This document shows, one piece after another, positions 1 through 7,585 of a stretch of DNA of 15,687 bases. Where the stretch lies: assembly GCA_023387775.1 (NCBI GenBank), contig JAEWHN010000021.1:1-15687 (forward strand), read 5' to 3'. The position numbers and the translations under genes are program-made. The DNA comes from Pseudomonadota bacterium. GTDB taxonomy: Bacteria; Pseudomonadota; Alphaproteobacteria; Rhizobiales; Rhizobiaceae. The stretch's first letter is position 1; every line of letters starts with the position of its first letter. Under the pieces are notes generated by a model. It had not been told where the DNA came from. It saw only the letters and a program-made list of their open reading frames with translations, and ran no database searches.

Positions 1-1038
1 GCCGATGGACGACTTGGTCGACGACATCGACACCTTGGAAGCCGCATTGCCCACCAGCCGCTCGACCGCCCCAAGCTCGATCGTGTCGGCCATGGTCGAG
101 GTGCCATGCGCGTTGATGTAGTCGATGTCGGCGGGCTGAAGGTTCGCGCGCTTCAGCGCGGCCGTCATGCAGCGGAAGGCGCCCTCGCCGTCCTCGGACG
201 GCGCCGTGATGTGATAGGCATCGCCGGTGAGGCCATAGCCGACGACTTCGGCATAGATCCTGGCGCCGCGCGCCTTGGCGTGCTCCAGCTCTTCCAGAAC
301 CACGACCCCAGCGCCCTCGCCCATGACGAAGCCGTCACGGTCGCGATCATACGGGCGGGAAGCCGTTTCCGGTGCGTCGTTGCGGTCGGTGGAAAGCGCC
401 TTGCAGGCGGCAAAGCCGGCCAGCGAAAGACGTGTGACCGGAGCTTCCGCACCGCCGGCGAGCATCACGTCGGCATCGCCGAACATGATCAGCCGGGCGG
501 CGTCGCCGATGGCGTGCGCGCCGGTCGAACAGGCGGTGACCACGGCATGGTTCGGGCCCTTGAGCCCGTGCCGTATCGAAACCTGCCCGGAAACCAGATT
601 GATGATGTTGCCCGGGATAAAAAACGGGCTGATGCGGCGCGGGCCACGGTCGCGCAGGGTGAGCGCGTTTTCCGCGATACCCTCGATGCCGCCGATACCC
701 GAGCCGATCATCACGCCGGTGGCATATTGCTCGTCCGGCGTCTTGGGCTGCCAGCCCGAATCCTTCAGCGCTTCGTCGGCGGCCGCGATCCCGTAAAGGA
801 TGAAGTCGCCGATCTTGCGCAGTTCCTTCGGCTCGAGAACGGCCTCGGGATTGAAGGTGTTGCCGCTGCCATCGCCCCGCGGGATCACGTTCGCGATCTT
901 GCAGGCAAGATCCTCGACTTCAAAATGGGTGATCCGGCGGGCGGCACTCCGACCACTCAGAAGCTCTCTCCAGCCATGTTCAACGCCAACGCCAAATGGC
1001 GAAAGCAGACCCATGCCGGTGACGACGACACGCCTCAT
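1..1038 (-). CDS. fabF: 3-oxoacyl-ACP synthase II FabF (3' end outside window)
   Basis: FabF condenses malonyl-ACP with acyl-ACP in each fatty-acid elongation round, in the cytoplasm. The 346 residues present start MRRVVVTGMGLLSPFG, the usual N-terminus. The catalytic Cys is Cys170 in VTACSTGAHAIG, the first catalytic His is His311 in NAHGTS, and Lys342 lies in STKSSIG. The frame reaches base 1 exactly at that Gly, so the second catalytic His (normally next, in GHxxGAAG) and roughly 70 C-terminal residues lie outside. The ATG at 1036-1038 sits 34 bp after acpP and has only a weak GAGA-type ribosome site, so coupling to acpP translation is likely. As last gene of fabD-fabG-acpP-fabF it partners AcpP directly. 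FabB is the alternative, but neighbourhood and motifs favour FabF. The motif assignments are read from the sequence; the residue roles come from knowledge of the family. Confidence 0.95.
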   Translation of the reverse strand, partial: MRRVVVTGMGLLSPFGVGVEHGWRELLSGRSAARRITHFEVEDLACKIANVIPRGDGSGNTFNPEAVLEPKELRKIGDFILYGIAAADEALKDSGWQPKTPDEQYATGVMIGSGIGGIEGIAENALTLRDRGPRRISPFFIPGNIINLVSGQVSIRHGLKGPNHAVVTACSTGAHAIGDAARLIMFGDADVMLAGGAEAPVTRLSLAGFAACKALSTDRNDAPETASRPYDRDRDGFVMGEGAGVVVLEELEHAKARGARIYAEVVGYGLTGDAYHITAPSEDGEGAFRCMTAALKRANLQPADIDYINAHGTSTMADTIELGAVERLVGNAASKVSMSSTKSSIG

Positions 1039-1072
1039 AGCGGTATTCTCGGAATGCTGGGCTATTATGGCG

Positions 1073-1309
1073 TCAGGCCGAAGCCTTGTCGATGTACTTG
1101 ACGGCGTCGCCGACGGTCAGGATCGTCTCGGCCGCGTCGTCCGGAATCTCAACGCCGAACTCTTCTTCGAAAGCCATGACGAGTTCGACCGTGTCCAGGC
1201 TGTCTGCGCCCAGATCATCGATGAAGCTGGCGCCTTCGGTTACCTTGTCGGCTTCGACGCCGAGATGTTCGACAACGATCTTCTTGACGCGCTCTGCGGT
1301 GTCACTCAT
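1073..1309 (-). CDS. acpP: Acyl carrier protein AcpP
   Basis: This 78-residue acidic protein carries growing acyl chains on a 4'-phosphopantetheine arm during fatty-acid and lipid synthesis. Ser37 in the DLGADSLDTVELV motif is the attachment site, and the four-helix acyl carrier pattern and length are normal for the family. The ATG at 1307-1309 has a GAGG ribosome site about 8 bases upstream on the minus strand. It lies between fabG and fabF, the classical position. The 254-bp gap to fabG holds a very strong hairpin, so acpP may also have its own promoter there, which would fit the high AcpP level cells need. That promoter is inferred: I could not find convincing -35/-10 boxes. Confidence 0.97.
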   Translation of the reverse strand: MSDTAERVKKIVVEHLGVEADKVTEGASFIDDLGADSLDTVELVMAFEEEFGVEIPDDAAETILTVGDAVKYIDKASA

Positions 1310-1400
1310 TTGGGCATCCTCGTCTTAAATTTGTCTGTCTTCGTTAACGGCACGCATGCCGGTAATCAAGTTGAAAGATATTCCCCCTAGGGAACGTGGC

Positions 1401-1433
1401 TACGGCGGCAGGGCGCGAGCCCTTGCCGCCGTA
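1401..1433 (-). other. Strong hairpin in the fabG-acpP gap
   Basis: Bases 1401-1414 pair with 1419-1433 around a GCGA loop, interrupted by one bulged base at 1423. The arms (TACGGCGGCA plus GGGC) are almost all G:C. It sits 130 bp after the fabG stop and 92 bp before the acpP start. No run of T follows on either strand, so it is not a clean intrinsic terminator. It may attenuate or stabilise the fabG end of the transcript and separate fabDG from acpP-fabF. A smaller hairpin (CGGCA/TGCCG, 1348-1361) lies nearer acpP. The rest of 1310-1563 shows no gene. Confidence 0.5.
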
Positions 1434-1563
1434 CATTCATGGCGGCATTACACGAAAACTGGGCAACGTCCAATGCGAAAACGCCTATCTCGTGCGGTTC
1501 GCGGGGCCTGTGTACAGAAATTGCGCCTTGCGCCGCTTTTTCCAGGTCCCCGCCACCACTGCC

Positions 1564-2300
1564 TTAGATCATCGCCATACCGCCATTGACGTGAATGGTC
1601 TGGCCGGTCACGTAGGCCGCTTCATCCGAAGCAAGATAGACTACAGCCGATGCAACTTCCGCGCCCGTGCCCATGCGCTTGGCCGGGATGGCGCCCATGA
1701 TGGCCTCCCTCTGCTTGTCGTTCAGCTTGTCGGTCATTGCTGATTCGATGAAGCCGGGGCGACGCAGTTGACGGTCACGTTGCGGGTGGCGATCTCCTGG
1801 GCCAGCGACTTGGAAAAGCCGATCAGGCCGGCCTTGGAGGCGCAGTAATTGGCCTGGCCGGGGTTGCCGGTCACGCCCACGACCGAGCTGATGTTGATGA
1901 TGCGGCCATTGCGGCGGCGCATCATGGGATGGGTCAGCTCGCGAGTCAGGCGGAAGACGGCGGTGAGATTGACCTCCAGGACGGCATCCCAGTCGGCGTC
2001 GGACATGCGCACAAACAGGCCGTCCTTGGTGATGCCGGCGTTGTTGACCAGGATGTCGACGCCTTCGAGTTCGGCTTCGACCTTCTGGCCGAGCGCCTTC
2101 ACCTCGTCGCGGTCCGACAGATTGGCCGGAAACACTTTTACGCGCTCGCCAAGCTCCGCAGCCAGTGCTTCGAGCTTCTCGGCGCGGGTGCCATGCAGGC
2201 CGACGGTAGCGCCCTGCGCGTGCAGCGCGCGGGCAATCGCCTCGCCAATGCCGCCGGTGGCTCCGGTAACGAGTGCCTTGCGGCCAGTCAGATCGAACAT
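1564..2300 (-). pseudogene. fabG: 3-oxoacyl-ACP reductase FabG, frameshifted by one base (probable sequence error)
   Basis: FabG reduces 3-ketoacyl-ACP with NADPH after each condensation. The reading starts MFDLTGRKALVTGATGGIGE (Rossmann TGxxxGIG at residues 12-19), with NNAG at 86-89, Ser139 and the YxxxK pair Tyr152/Lys156. At codon 182 the expected Ala-Pro-Gly-Phe becomes Ala-Pro-Ala-Ser and the frame ends after 188 residues. Adding one base near 1754-1755 restores GFIESAMTDKLND and continues through YVTGQTIHVNGGMAMI to the TAA at 1564-1566, giving exactly 245 residues, the family norm. The ATG at 2298-2300 was chosen over a TTG at 2315 because GGAGAG lies 6 bases upstream. Everything beyond the lesion is intact. 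FabG is normally essential, so an error in the C/G run (or a very recent mutation) is more likely than an old pseudogene. Confidence 0.9.
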
Positions 2301-2335
2301 GATCGGTCTCTCCAAAGAGGTTCTGTATCGATTGC

Positions 2336-2354
2336 GCTCCCTTGCTGAGGGAGC
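2336..2354 (-). other. Small hairpin between fabD and fabG
   Basis: GCTCCC at 2336-2341 pairs with GGGAGC at 2349-2354 around a 7-base loop. It lies in the 66-bp gap between the fabD stop (2367-2369) and the fabG start (2300). There is no T tract, so it is more likely an intercistronic mRNA structure than a terminator. The function is not known. Confidence 0.35.
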
Positions 2355-2366
2355 AGCCTCAGACTT

Positions 2367-3308
2367 CTAGGCCAGCGCCTCGACCGCTGCTTCGACGTCG
2401 GCGGGCGTGTTGATTGCGCTGGTGGCGATTTCCTTGTCGATGCGCCGGGCAAGACCCGAGAGCACCTTGCCCGAGCCCACTTCATATAGTGTCTTCACGC
2501 CATTGGCACCGAACCATTCCACCGTCTCGCGCCAGCGCACGCGGCCGGTGACCTGCTCGACGAGGCGGGCAACGATCTCGTCGGGGTTGCTCAGCGGCTG
2601 GACGACGACATTGGCGACCACCGGCACCACCGGTGCCTGCTTGGCGACGCCCGCCAGCGCCTCGCGCATGGCTTCGGCCGCCGGGCCCATCAGGGCAGAG
2701 TGGAAAGGTGCCGAGACCGACAGCATCAGCGCGCGCTTGGCGCCCTTTTCGGTGCAGAGCTTTGCGGCAAGCTCGACGGCCGGCTTTGCGCCGGAAATCA
2801 CCAGCTGGCCGCCGCCATTGTCATTGGCAATCTGGCAGACCGAGCCCTTGGCCGCCTCGGCGCAGGCGGCTTCCACATCGGCCTGCTCCAGGCCGATGAT
2901 GGCCGCCATGGCGCCCTCACCCACCGGAACCGCCGCCTGCATGGCGTTGCCGCGAATGCGCAGCAGCCGCGCCGTGTCGGCAATGGAGAACATGCCGGCG
3001 GCGGCGAGTGCGGAATATTCGCCGAGCGAGTGGCCGGCCACATAGGCGACCTTGTCCTTCAGCGAGAAGCCGCGTGCTTCCATGGCGCGCAGTGCCGCCA
3101 GCGACACGGCCATCAGCGCCGGCTGCGCATTGGCGGTCAAGGTCAGGGTTTCCTCGGGGCCTTCCCACATGATCTGCGAGAGCTTCTGGCCCAGGGCCTC
3201 GTCGACTTCCTCGAAGACCGCGCGGGCCTCGGGGAAGGCATCCGCAAGGTCCTTGCCCATGCCCACGGCCTGGCTGCCCTGCCCCGGAAAGGTGAATGCG
3301 ACGGCCAT
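2367..3308 (-). CDS. fabD: Malonyl-CoA:ACP transacylase FabD
   Basis: FabD moves malonyl groups from CoA to AcpP, supplying the extender unit for fatty-acid synthesis. The 313-residue protein opens with FTFPGQGSQ, has the nucleophile Ser94 in GHSLGEYSAL, the carboxylate-binding Arg119 in RIRGNAMQ and the catalytic His203 in APFHSALM. The end pattern YEVGSGKVLSGLARRI is also typical, and the length is normal. The ATG at 3306-3308 has GGGAG about 7 bases upstream. It is the first gene of the minus-strand fab cluster, with fabG 66 bp downstream, and is divergent from the LtaS-like gene. A CTTGAC -35-like box lies at 3367-3372 but no good -10 follows, so its promoter is not settled. Confidence 0.97.
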   Translation of the reverse strand: MAVAFTFPGQGSQAVGMGKDLADAFPEARAVFEEVDEALGQKLSQIMWEGPEETLTLTANAQPALMAVSLAALRAMEARGFSLKDKVAYVAGHSLGEYSALAAAGMFSIADTARLLRIRGNAMQAAVPVGEGAMAAIIGLEQADVEAACAEAAKGSVCQIANDNGGGQLVISGAKPAVELAAKLCTEKGAKRALMLSVSAPFHSALMGPAAEAMREALAGVAKQAPVVPVVANVVVQPLSNPDEIVARLVEQVTGRVRWRETVEWFGANGVKTLYEVGSGKVLSGLARRIDKEIATSAINTPADVEAAVEALA

Positions 3309-3397
3309 AACAGGCTCCCGGAATTAGTTTCACTCGATGGCCGTGTGGCGCAAGGAAGGCCGGAAAGTCAAGGCCGCGCGCAGTATCTGCCCCGGCA

Positions 3398-3430
3398 AAA
3401 ACGCCCCGCGAGAGGACGAAAACCGCCCCG
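3398..3430. repeat. Two-copy direct repeat upstream of fabD
   Basis: AAAACGCCCCG at 3398-3408 and AAAACCGCCCCG at 3419-3430 are near-identical, and their starts are 21 bp apart, two helical turns. The repeat lies about 90-120 bp upstream of the fabD start, just beyond a CTTGAC-like element. Such phased copies are a common layout for a dimeric regulator or for co-operative binding, but I do not recognise the motif. The remainder of the 292-bp region 3309-3600 shows no gene. Confidence 0.45.
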
Positions 3431-3544
3431 TGTCGTGCCCGTCGCCTACCCGGCGCGAGCGAACCAGGCGCGCCGCACACGCTTAGGTCTCTGCGCTGTA
3501 ATGGAGATTTGAACTCGCCAGATCCCAACGGCTGTCTAGCTTTT

Positions 3545-3573
3545 GTGACAATTAGATGACAGTGAGATGACAC
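3545..3573 (-). promoter_or_regulatory. Pho-box-like array: three TGTCA units 11 bp apart
   Basis: On the minus strand three 7-base units, GTGTCAT, CTGTCAT and TTGTCAC, start exactly 11 bases apart. The 18-bp site at 3545-3562 reads CTGTCATCTAATTGTCAC, close to the PhoB consensus of two CTGTCAT units separated by four bases; 3556-3573 forms a second overlapping site. Eleven-base direct repeats are typical of OmpR/PhoB-class response regulators. The units lie 28 bp before the chosen start of the LtaS-like gene but read toward fabD. I found no good -10 in either direction. Other family members such as ChvI remain possible. Confidence 0.55.
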
Positions 3574-3600
3574 ATTCTTGCATTGGGTGAGGTTTTGGAG

Positions 3601-5520
3601 TTGGCAAACCAGTTTGCAGCGGCACGGTCTGCCTTGGAATATGGCGAAAAGCGAAGGCTGCGCGGGCACAAGGCCGGCGCGATTCGGTTTGCCGGCACGC
3701 TGCTGTTGACCCTTCTGATCTCGGCCTTGCTGGTGTTCTGTGTCGAACTGATCGTGCGGGGATCGTTCTCGCAGACGCTCGACTTCTTCCGCCAGCCGTT
3801 CCGACCCAGCTGGACGACGGTCGGCCTGTTCGCGCTGCTGCTTATCTTGCTCGACGCCCTGCTCGGCCGCGCACATCATGCCTTGCTGCTGGTTGCGCCG
3901 CTGGCCCTGTTGCTCGCCTTCCTGGCGCACCAAAAGTCCTTCTATCTCGGCGACCCGCTTTATCCGACTGACTTTCTCTATGCCCGCCAGATCATGGAAC
4001 TGATGCCGTTGCTGGCGCGAGACCGTCCGCTGATGGCGGTGGGGCTTGCCGTCGGCTGCCTTGCTGGCGCCGCGGTGCTGGGGGTGTGCTGGAAATATTG
4101 GCACCGCCGGGCGCCGGTGCTTTCATTCCATGGCCGCGCCGCGCGACTGGGGCTGGCCCTGCCGGCGCTGGTCTTCTTCGGCTCGATAATGGACTACGCG
4201 ACCTTTTCCTGGGCGCGTGACCGGCTGCAGATCATCCCCATGATGTGGGACCAAAAGGAGAACTATAACAGCAACGGCTTTGCGATCGCCTTCACGCTCA
4301 ACTTGCCGATGGCAAAGGTTTCGGCGCCGGCGGGCTATTCGGCGCAGGCCATCGAGGCAATCGCCAGGCCGGCAACGGCGGCGACGGTCCTTCCGAGCGA
4401 ACCGGCCGATATCATCATCGTCATGAACGAGTCGTTCTGGGATCCGACCCGGCTGCCCGGCATCGTCATCAGCCCCGACCCGATTGCCACCACGCGCGCC
4501 CTGCAATCCGGGCACATCTTCTCGCCCGAATTCGGCGGCATGACCGCCAATGTCGAATTCGAGGCGCTGACCGGCTTTTCAAACGCCTTCCTCCCCTATG
4601 GCAGCATCCCCTACCAGCAATATGTGCGCCGCCCCATTCCCTCACTCGCCAGCTTCCTGCGCTCCGAAGGTTACGATACCCGCGCCTTCCATCCGTTCGC
4701 CGGCTGGTTCTGGAACCGCACCCCGGTTTACCAGGCCTTCGGCTTCGAGCATTTCATGTCGCAGGAAAACCTGCCGGCGCTGGAGAGCCGCGGACCCCTC
4801 GCTTCCGATGCTGCACTTATCGAGGAAATGATCCGCCAGGCGGATGCCGCCGAAAAGCCGTTCTTCTTCTTCTCCGTGACGCTGCAGAACCACGGCCCCT
4901 ATGCAGCCAACCGATATGCGGACCCGAGCCACACCGTCTCTGGCGACGTGAGCAAGAAGAGCCTGGACAGCATTCTGAGCTTTACCGAAGGCGCCGCCGA
5001 CGGCGACCGGGCCTTGGCCCGGCTGCTCGAATGGGCCGGCAAGCGGGAACGACACACCATCGTCGCCATGTTCGGCGACCATCTGCCGCCGCTCGGGCCG
5101 GTCTATGTCGAGACCGGCTTCATGCAAGGCAATGTCGCCAAGCGCCTGGCGCCTTTGGAAGAAATGACCGCCCAGCACGAGACGCCGCTGGTGGTATGGT
5201 CCAACCGCACCGGCCCGGCGAAAGACCTTGGCTCGATCAGCCCGGCCTTCCTGCCGCTGCACGTGCTGGAGACAGCCGGTATCGGCCATCCCTTCTACAC
5301 CGGCTTTCTGGGCGAGATACGAAAGCAGTTCGGCGTGATCGACCGCAACATGCTGGTAAGCGCCGATGGCGATGCGACGCCCGAATGGTCGCGCGCCAAG
5401 TCCATCGCGCCGGAAATCCGGAATTTCCGGCTGCTGCAGTACGACATGATCTTCGGCAGCCGCTACGCCGCCGAGCGCCTTTTCCCGGAAGTGGCCTCGG
5501 AGGCACCAGGCTCAACCTGA
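3601..5520 (+). CDS. LtaS-like membrane sulfatase-family protein (probable phosphoglycerol/phospholipid head-group transferase)
   Basis: Sulfatase-fold enzyme of the LtaS/OpgB group, which transfer phosphoglycerol-type head groups outside the inner membrane. Numbered from 3601 (639 residues), five membrane segments lie at about 30-52, 71-88, 93-110, 144-164 and 182-200. The extracytoplasmic domain follows from about 265. By comparison with S. aureus LtaS the active site is complete: metal ligand Glu277 (MNESFWDPT), nucleophile Thr315 (GGMTANVEF), Trp371/Arg373 (FWNR), His431 (NHGPY) and Asp493/His494 (FGDHLPPL). An in-frame TGA at 3568-3570 limits the start. No ATG precedes the first membrane segment, and TTG 3601 has GTGAGG 8 bases upstream; TTG 3583 is the alternative. 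Candidate substrates are cyclic glucan, another glycopolymer or a lipid; the sequence does not decide. A Pho-box-like array lies just upstream. The gene is monocistronic, divergent from fabD. Confidence 0.85.
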   Translation: MANQFAAARSALEYGEKRRLRGHKAGAIRFAGTLLLTLLISALLVFCVELIVRGSFSQTLDFFRQPFRPSWTTVGLFALLLILLDALLGRAHHALLLVAPLALLLAFLAHQKSFYLGDPLYPTDFLYARQIMELMPLLARDRPLMAVGLAVGCLAGAAVLGVCWKYWHRRAPVLSFHGRAARLGLALPALVFFGSIMDYATFSWARDRLQIIPMMWDQKENYNSNGFAIAFTLNLPMAKVSAPAGYSAQAIEAIARPATAATVLPSEPADIIIVMNESFWDPTRLPGIVISPDPIATTRALQSGHIFSPEFGGMTANVEFEALTGFSNAFLPYGSIPYQQYVRRPIPSLASFLRSEGYDTRAFHPFAGWFWNRTPVYQAFGFEHFMSQENLPALESRGPLASDAALIEEMIRQADAAEKPFFFFSVTLQNHGPYAANRYADPSHTVSGDVSKKSLDSILSFTEGAADGDRALARLLEWAGKRERHTIVAMFGDHLPPLGPVYVETGFMQGNVAKRLAPLEEMTAQHETPLVVWSNRTGPAKDLGSISPAFLPLHVLETAGIGHPFYTGFLGEIRKQFGVIDRNMLVSADGDATPEWSRAKSIAPEIRNFRLLQYDMIFGSRYAAERLFPEVASEAPGST

Positions 5521-5526
5521 GCCTGG
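5506..5526. terminator. Hairpin shared by the convergent LtaS-like and TadG-like genes
   Basis: CCAGGCTCA (5506-5514) pairs perfectly with TGAGCCTGG (5518-5526) around a 3-base loop. It includes the TGA stop of the LtaS-like gene and lies 35 bp past the stop of the opposing TadG-like gene, so it could end transcription from both sides. There is no T tract on either strand. It is the only strong structure in the short convergent gap. Confidence 0.45.
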
Positions 5527-5560
5527 CGGGCCCTGCCGGGGTCGGAGACGAGCGGCGGCG

Positions 5561-7189
5561 TCAGTTGGTGACGTAAAGCTGCGAGATCGCAAACGCGATG
5601 TTCTGGAATGCGGCCTTCAGTTGCGCCTGGTCCTTGGTCGGATAGTAATCCGAGGGCGCCGAGGCACAATTGCTGTAGAGTTCGCGATTAGCGGCGGTAT
5701 CTGCACCGAGAACGACGGTAAACACCCTGACGCCTTGCGCCTTCAACGTCGTGCACACCGTCTGCGTCATGGTGTTGACGTTCTTCAGCGCCTGGGTTCG
5801 GTCGGTCGACCCCATGCGGCCCTGGTCGAGATAGTTGTAGGAGCCGTAGTCGGACTTGTTGATCGGTGCAGTTTTCTGGCCGAACACGTTGTTTTCGCCA
5901 TCGGTAAAAACAACGACCGCCTTCGAGGTACCATCGGAGTTGAAGTCATCGCCCTGCGCGTAGGGTTCGCCGGGAGAAAGAACACGATATCCCCAGACCA
6001 GTCCCTCCGACACATTGGTGCCCGAGCCGTTCCAATAGGTCATCTTGCTGACCTCTGCCTTCAGCCTGTCCAGGTCGGATGTCAGCGGCATGATCGGGGT
6101 CGGGCACGCATAGTTCGGACCACTGGTGAGCGGAGCGACCTCGTTGATGATGGCGGTGCTCTTATTGGTCAGCGTGTATTTCGACAGATTCATTTGGATG
6201 GACCTGTGCTTTTCAGCGTCCGTCTTGCCCGTGCCTGAAACAAGATCCTTCAGATATGAGTTGTTATAATTGGAGCCGTCCTCGTTTCGCGCCTTGTAAG
6301 GATCGCCGCGCTCGTCGGGCGCGAAGTATGGAACAAACAGGGTTGCCGGCTTCAGTTGGTCCGGAGCGGTGTCGTCCAAACCGGGCGACGCCGAGAGATC
6401 GATCGTGTTGTTGGATTTGAACTTGACGGTTCTCGCCTCGACACAACCCTTCCACTTCACACCAAGATCATCGAACAGTTTGGCGTGACCGACGCGGTAG
6501 CTAACGTTGTTGCTCGTGATGAAGTCGAAATTCCGGCCATTGAGGCCCGGATCGTTCGTGGGAAATGTCTTCCTCATGTCGACCCAGGAAGTCTTGAAGC
6601 CTTCGCCGTTTATGTTCACCGCCGTCACGAAAGGCACCAGCGCGGCCCTGATCTCACGTTCAGGTTGCTCTTTTTTGGCATCCTGAAGCGTGGTGATGAG
6701 ACTTGTCGCTCCCTCGCGCAGCGCCTTCATGTTGCTGTCGCCCATCGAGCCGGTGTTGTCGAGCACAAGCGCGACTTCCAGCTTCGCCGTCGACTGATAC
6801 GCGCTCGACGCGACCGCGACCTGGGCGCTTTGGCCGAAGATGAAGCCCAGGTTCAGCGCGACGGTTGCATGCGCGGTGGCTGAGGTCTTTATGTAGTTTG
6901 TTCCCTGCTCGACAGTGAGATACGCGACGGGGCTAAGGAGTTCCCGACCGTTGGCGATATTTGCCTTGAAAAACCCCTGAAATGCGTCGTCTCGCGAAAT
7001 TGATGCATCGGCCAGCCGGGACGCAGCAAGAACCGCGGAGTCGAGCGCATTCTGGAGCTTCGACCTCGCCGTCATGAGGTTAGAAATGTCCAGCGCCAGT
7101 CCGACACCGGCCAGCACGGCAGGCAAAGCTATCGCGAACATCATCGCGAAGTTGCCACTCCTCGATTTCCAGAAGCGACTGACGAGCAT
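5561..7189 (-). CDS. TadG-like pilus-assembly family protein with VWA domain
   Basis: This 542-residue protein combines a TadE/TadG-type N-terminus with a von Willebrand A domain. Residues 10-35 (RSGNFAMMFAIALPAVLAGVGLALD) form one membrane anchor, with the rest expected outside the cytoplasm. The metal-ion-dependent adhesion site is visible as DNTGSMG (Asp144, Thr146, Ser148), followed later by SGTNVSEG and VVFTDGEN. The middle inserts a long Asn/Lys/Asp-rich segment. The ATG at 7187-7189 was chosen over an upstream extension because AGGGGG lies about 6 bases before it. TadG proteins belong to Flp/Tad pilus loci, but no tadABC, cpaB or pilin gene is present here, so it is an orphan copy, possibly a surface adhesin. 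It is convergent with the LtaS-like gene and divergent from rpsF. Confidence 0.85.
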   Translation of the reverse strand: MLVSRFWKSRSGNFAMMFAIALPAVLAGVGLALDISNLMTARSKLQNALDSAVLAASRLADASISRDDAFQGFFKANIANGRELLSPVAYLTVEQGTNYIKTSATAHATVALNLGFIFGQSAQVAVASSAYQSTAKLEVALVLDNTGSMGDSNMKALREGATSLITTLQDAKKEQPEREIRAALVPFVTAVNINGEGFKTSWVDMRKTFPTNDPGLNGRNFDFITSNNVSYRVGHAKLFDDLGVKWKGCVEARTVKFKSNNTIDLSASPGLDDTAPDQLKPATLFVPYFAPDERGDPYKARNEDGSNYNNSYLKDLVSGTGKTDAEKHRSIQMNLSKYTLTNKSTAIINEVAPLTSGPNYACPTPIMPLTSDLDRLKAEVSKMTYWNGSGTNVSEGLVWGYRVLSPGEPYAQGDDFNSDGTSKAVVVFTDGENNVFGQKTAPINKSDYGSYNYLDQGRMGSTDRTQALKNVNTMTQTVCTTLKAQGVRVFTVVLGADTAANRELYSNCASAPSDYYPTKDQAQLKAAFQNIAFAISQLYVTN

Positions 7190-7585
7190 CGTTACCCCCT
7201 GAATGCGTAGCAGACAGTCTTTCCTGCGCGGACAAAGTGAAGACGAGGTTGATCCGACGTGATTCGGTTGGCCCGATCGCAAGCGTGGTTAAAAATGCAT
7301 TCGCGGCACCCGATGGCTGCGGCAACCTTGCTTTCTCGCCCCAATGCTGTATAGACCCGCGCAATCTGCCGGTCCCAGCTGGGGGCTGAACGGAGGGCCG
7401 GACGCTCTTTTCGAGGAGCTTTCCGTGTGAAGCAAGAAGTGCTTCCGCCTCCCGTGTCTCCGCTCTCGACCGTCTCGTCATGCTCCTTTCTTCTCCTGAA
7501 TCGGCTGCGCCGTGGAGGGATCAAGAGAAGTTGCAGAGGCTTAGCCGCCGGAACCGGGCAGAGAAACGAAGAAAGGCAAAGAACA
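7190..7585. other. Divergent intergenic region between the TadG-like gene and rpsF
   Basis: These 396 bp separate two divergent genes. They contain a plausible rightward promoter (7328-7355) that would give rpsF a leader of over 200 bases, and a hairpin GAAGCA/TGCTTC (7429-7434 with 7440-7445, 5-base loop) inside that leader. Short reading frames run through it on the minus strand but have no ribosome site or recognisable motif, so I call no gene. No convincing promoter for the TadG-like gene was found. A leader of this length could host autogenous control by S6:S18, but I could not confirm the known motif. Confidence 0.5.
7328..7355 (+). promoter_or_regulatory. Candidate housekeeping promoter for the rpsF operon
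   Basis: TTGCTT (7328-7333) and TATAGA (7350-7355) are separated by 16 bp, a fair match to a sigma-70-type promoter. It points toward rpsF and would start transcription near 7362, giving a leader of roughly 220 bases. This is pattern matching only; a closer promoter could exist. Confidence 0.4.

Noticed and set aside
1340..1352. GTTAAC near acpP as a CtrA site
   Set aside because: Only a half-site; the second TTAA at 7-bp spacing is absent.
2917..4104. 395-codon open frame on the minus strand across the fabD upstream region
   Set aside because: It runs antisense to the LtaS-like gene and then out of frame through fabD. Composition is Gln/Arg/Gly-rich with no domain, a typical shadow frame in GC-rich DNA.
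7192..7524. 110-codon minus-strand frame with two Cys (CRECIFNHAC) between the TadG-like gene and rpsF
   Set aside because: No ribosome site, no recognised family, and it crosses the candidate rpsF promoter and leader.
7500..7585. Possible S6:S18-binding leader motif before rpsF
   Set aside because: CCG-rich sequence is present, but I could not fold the required bulged hairpin convincingly.
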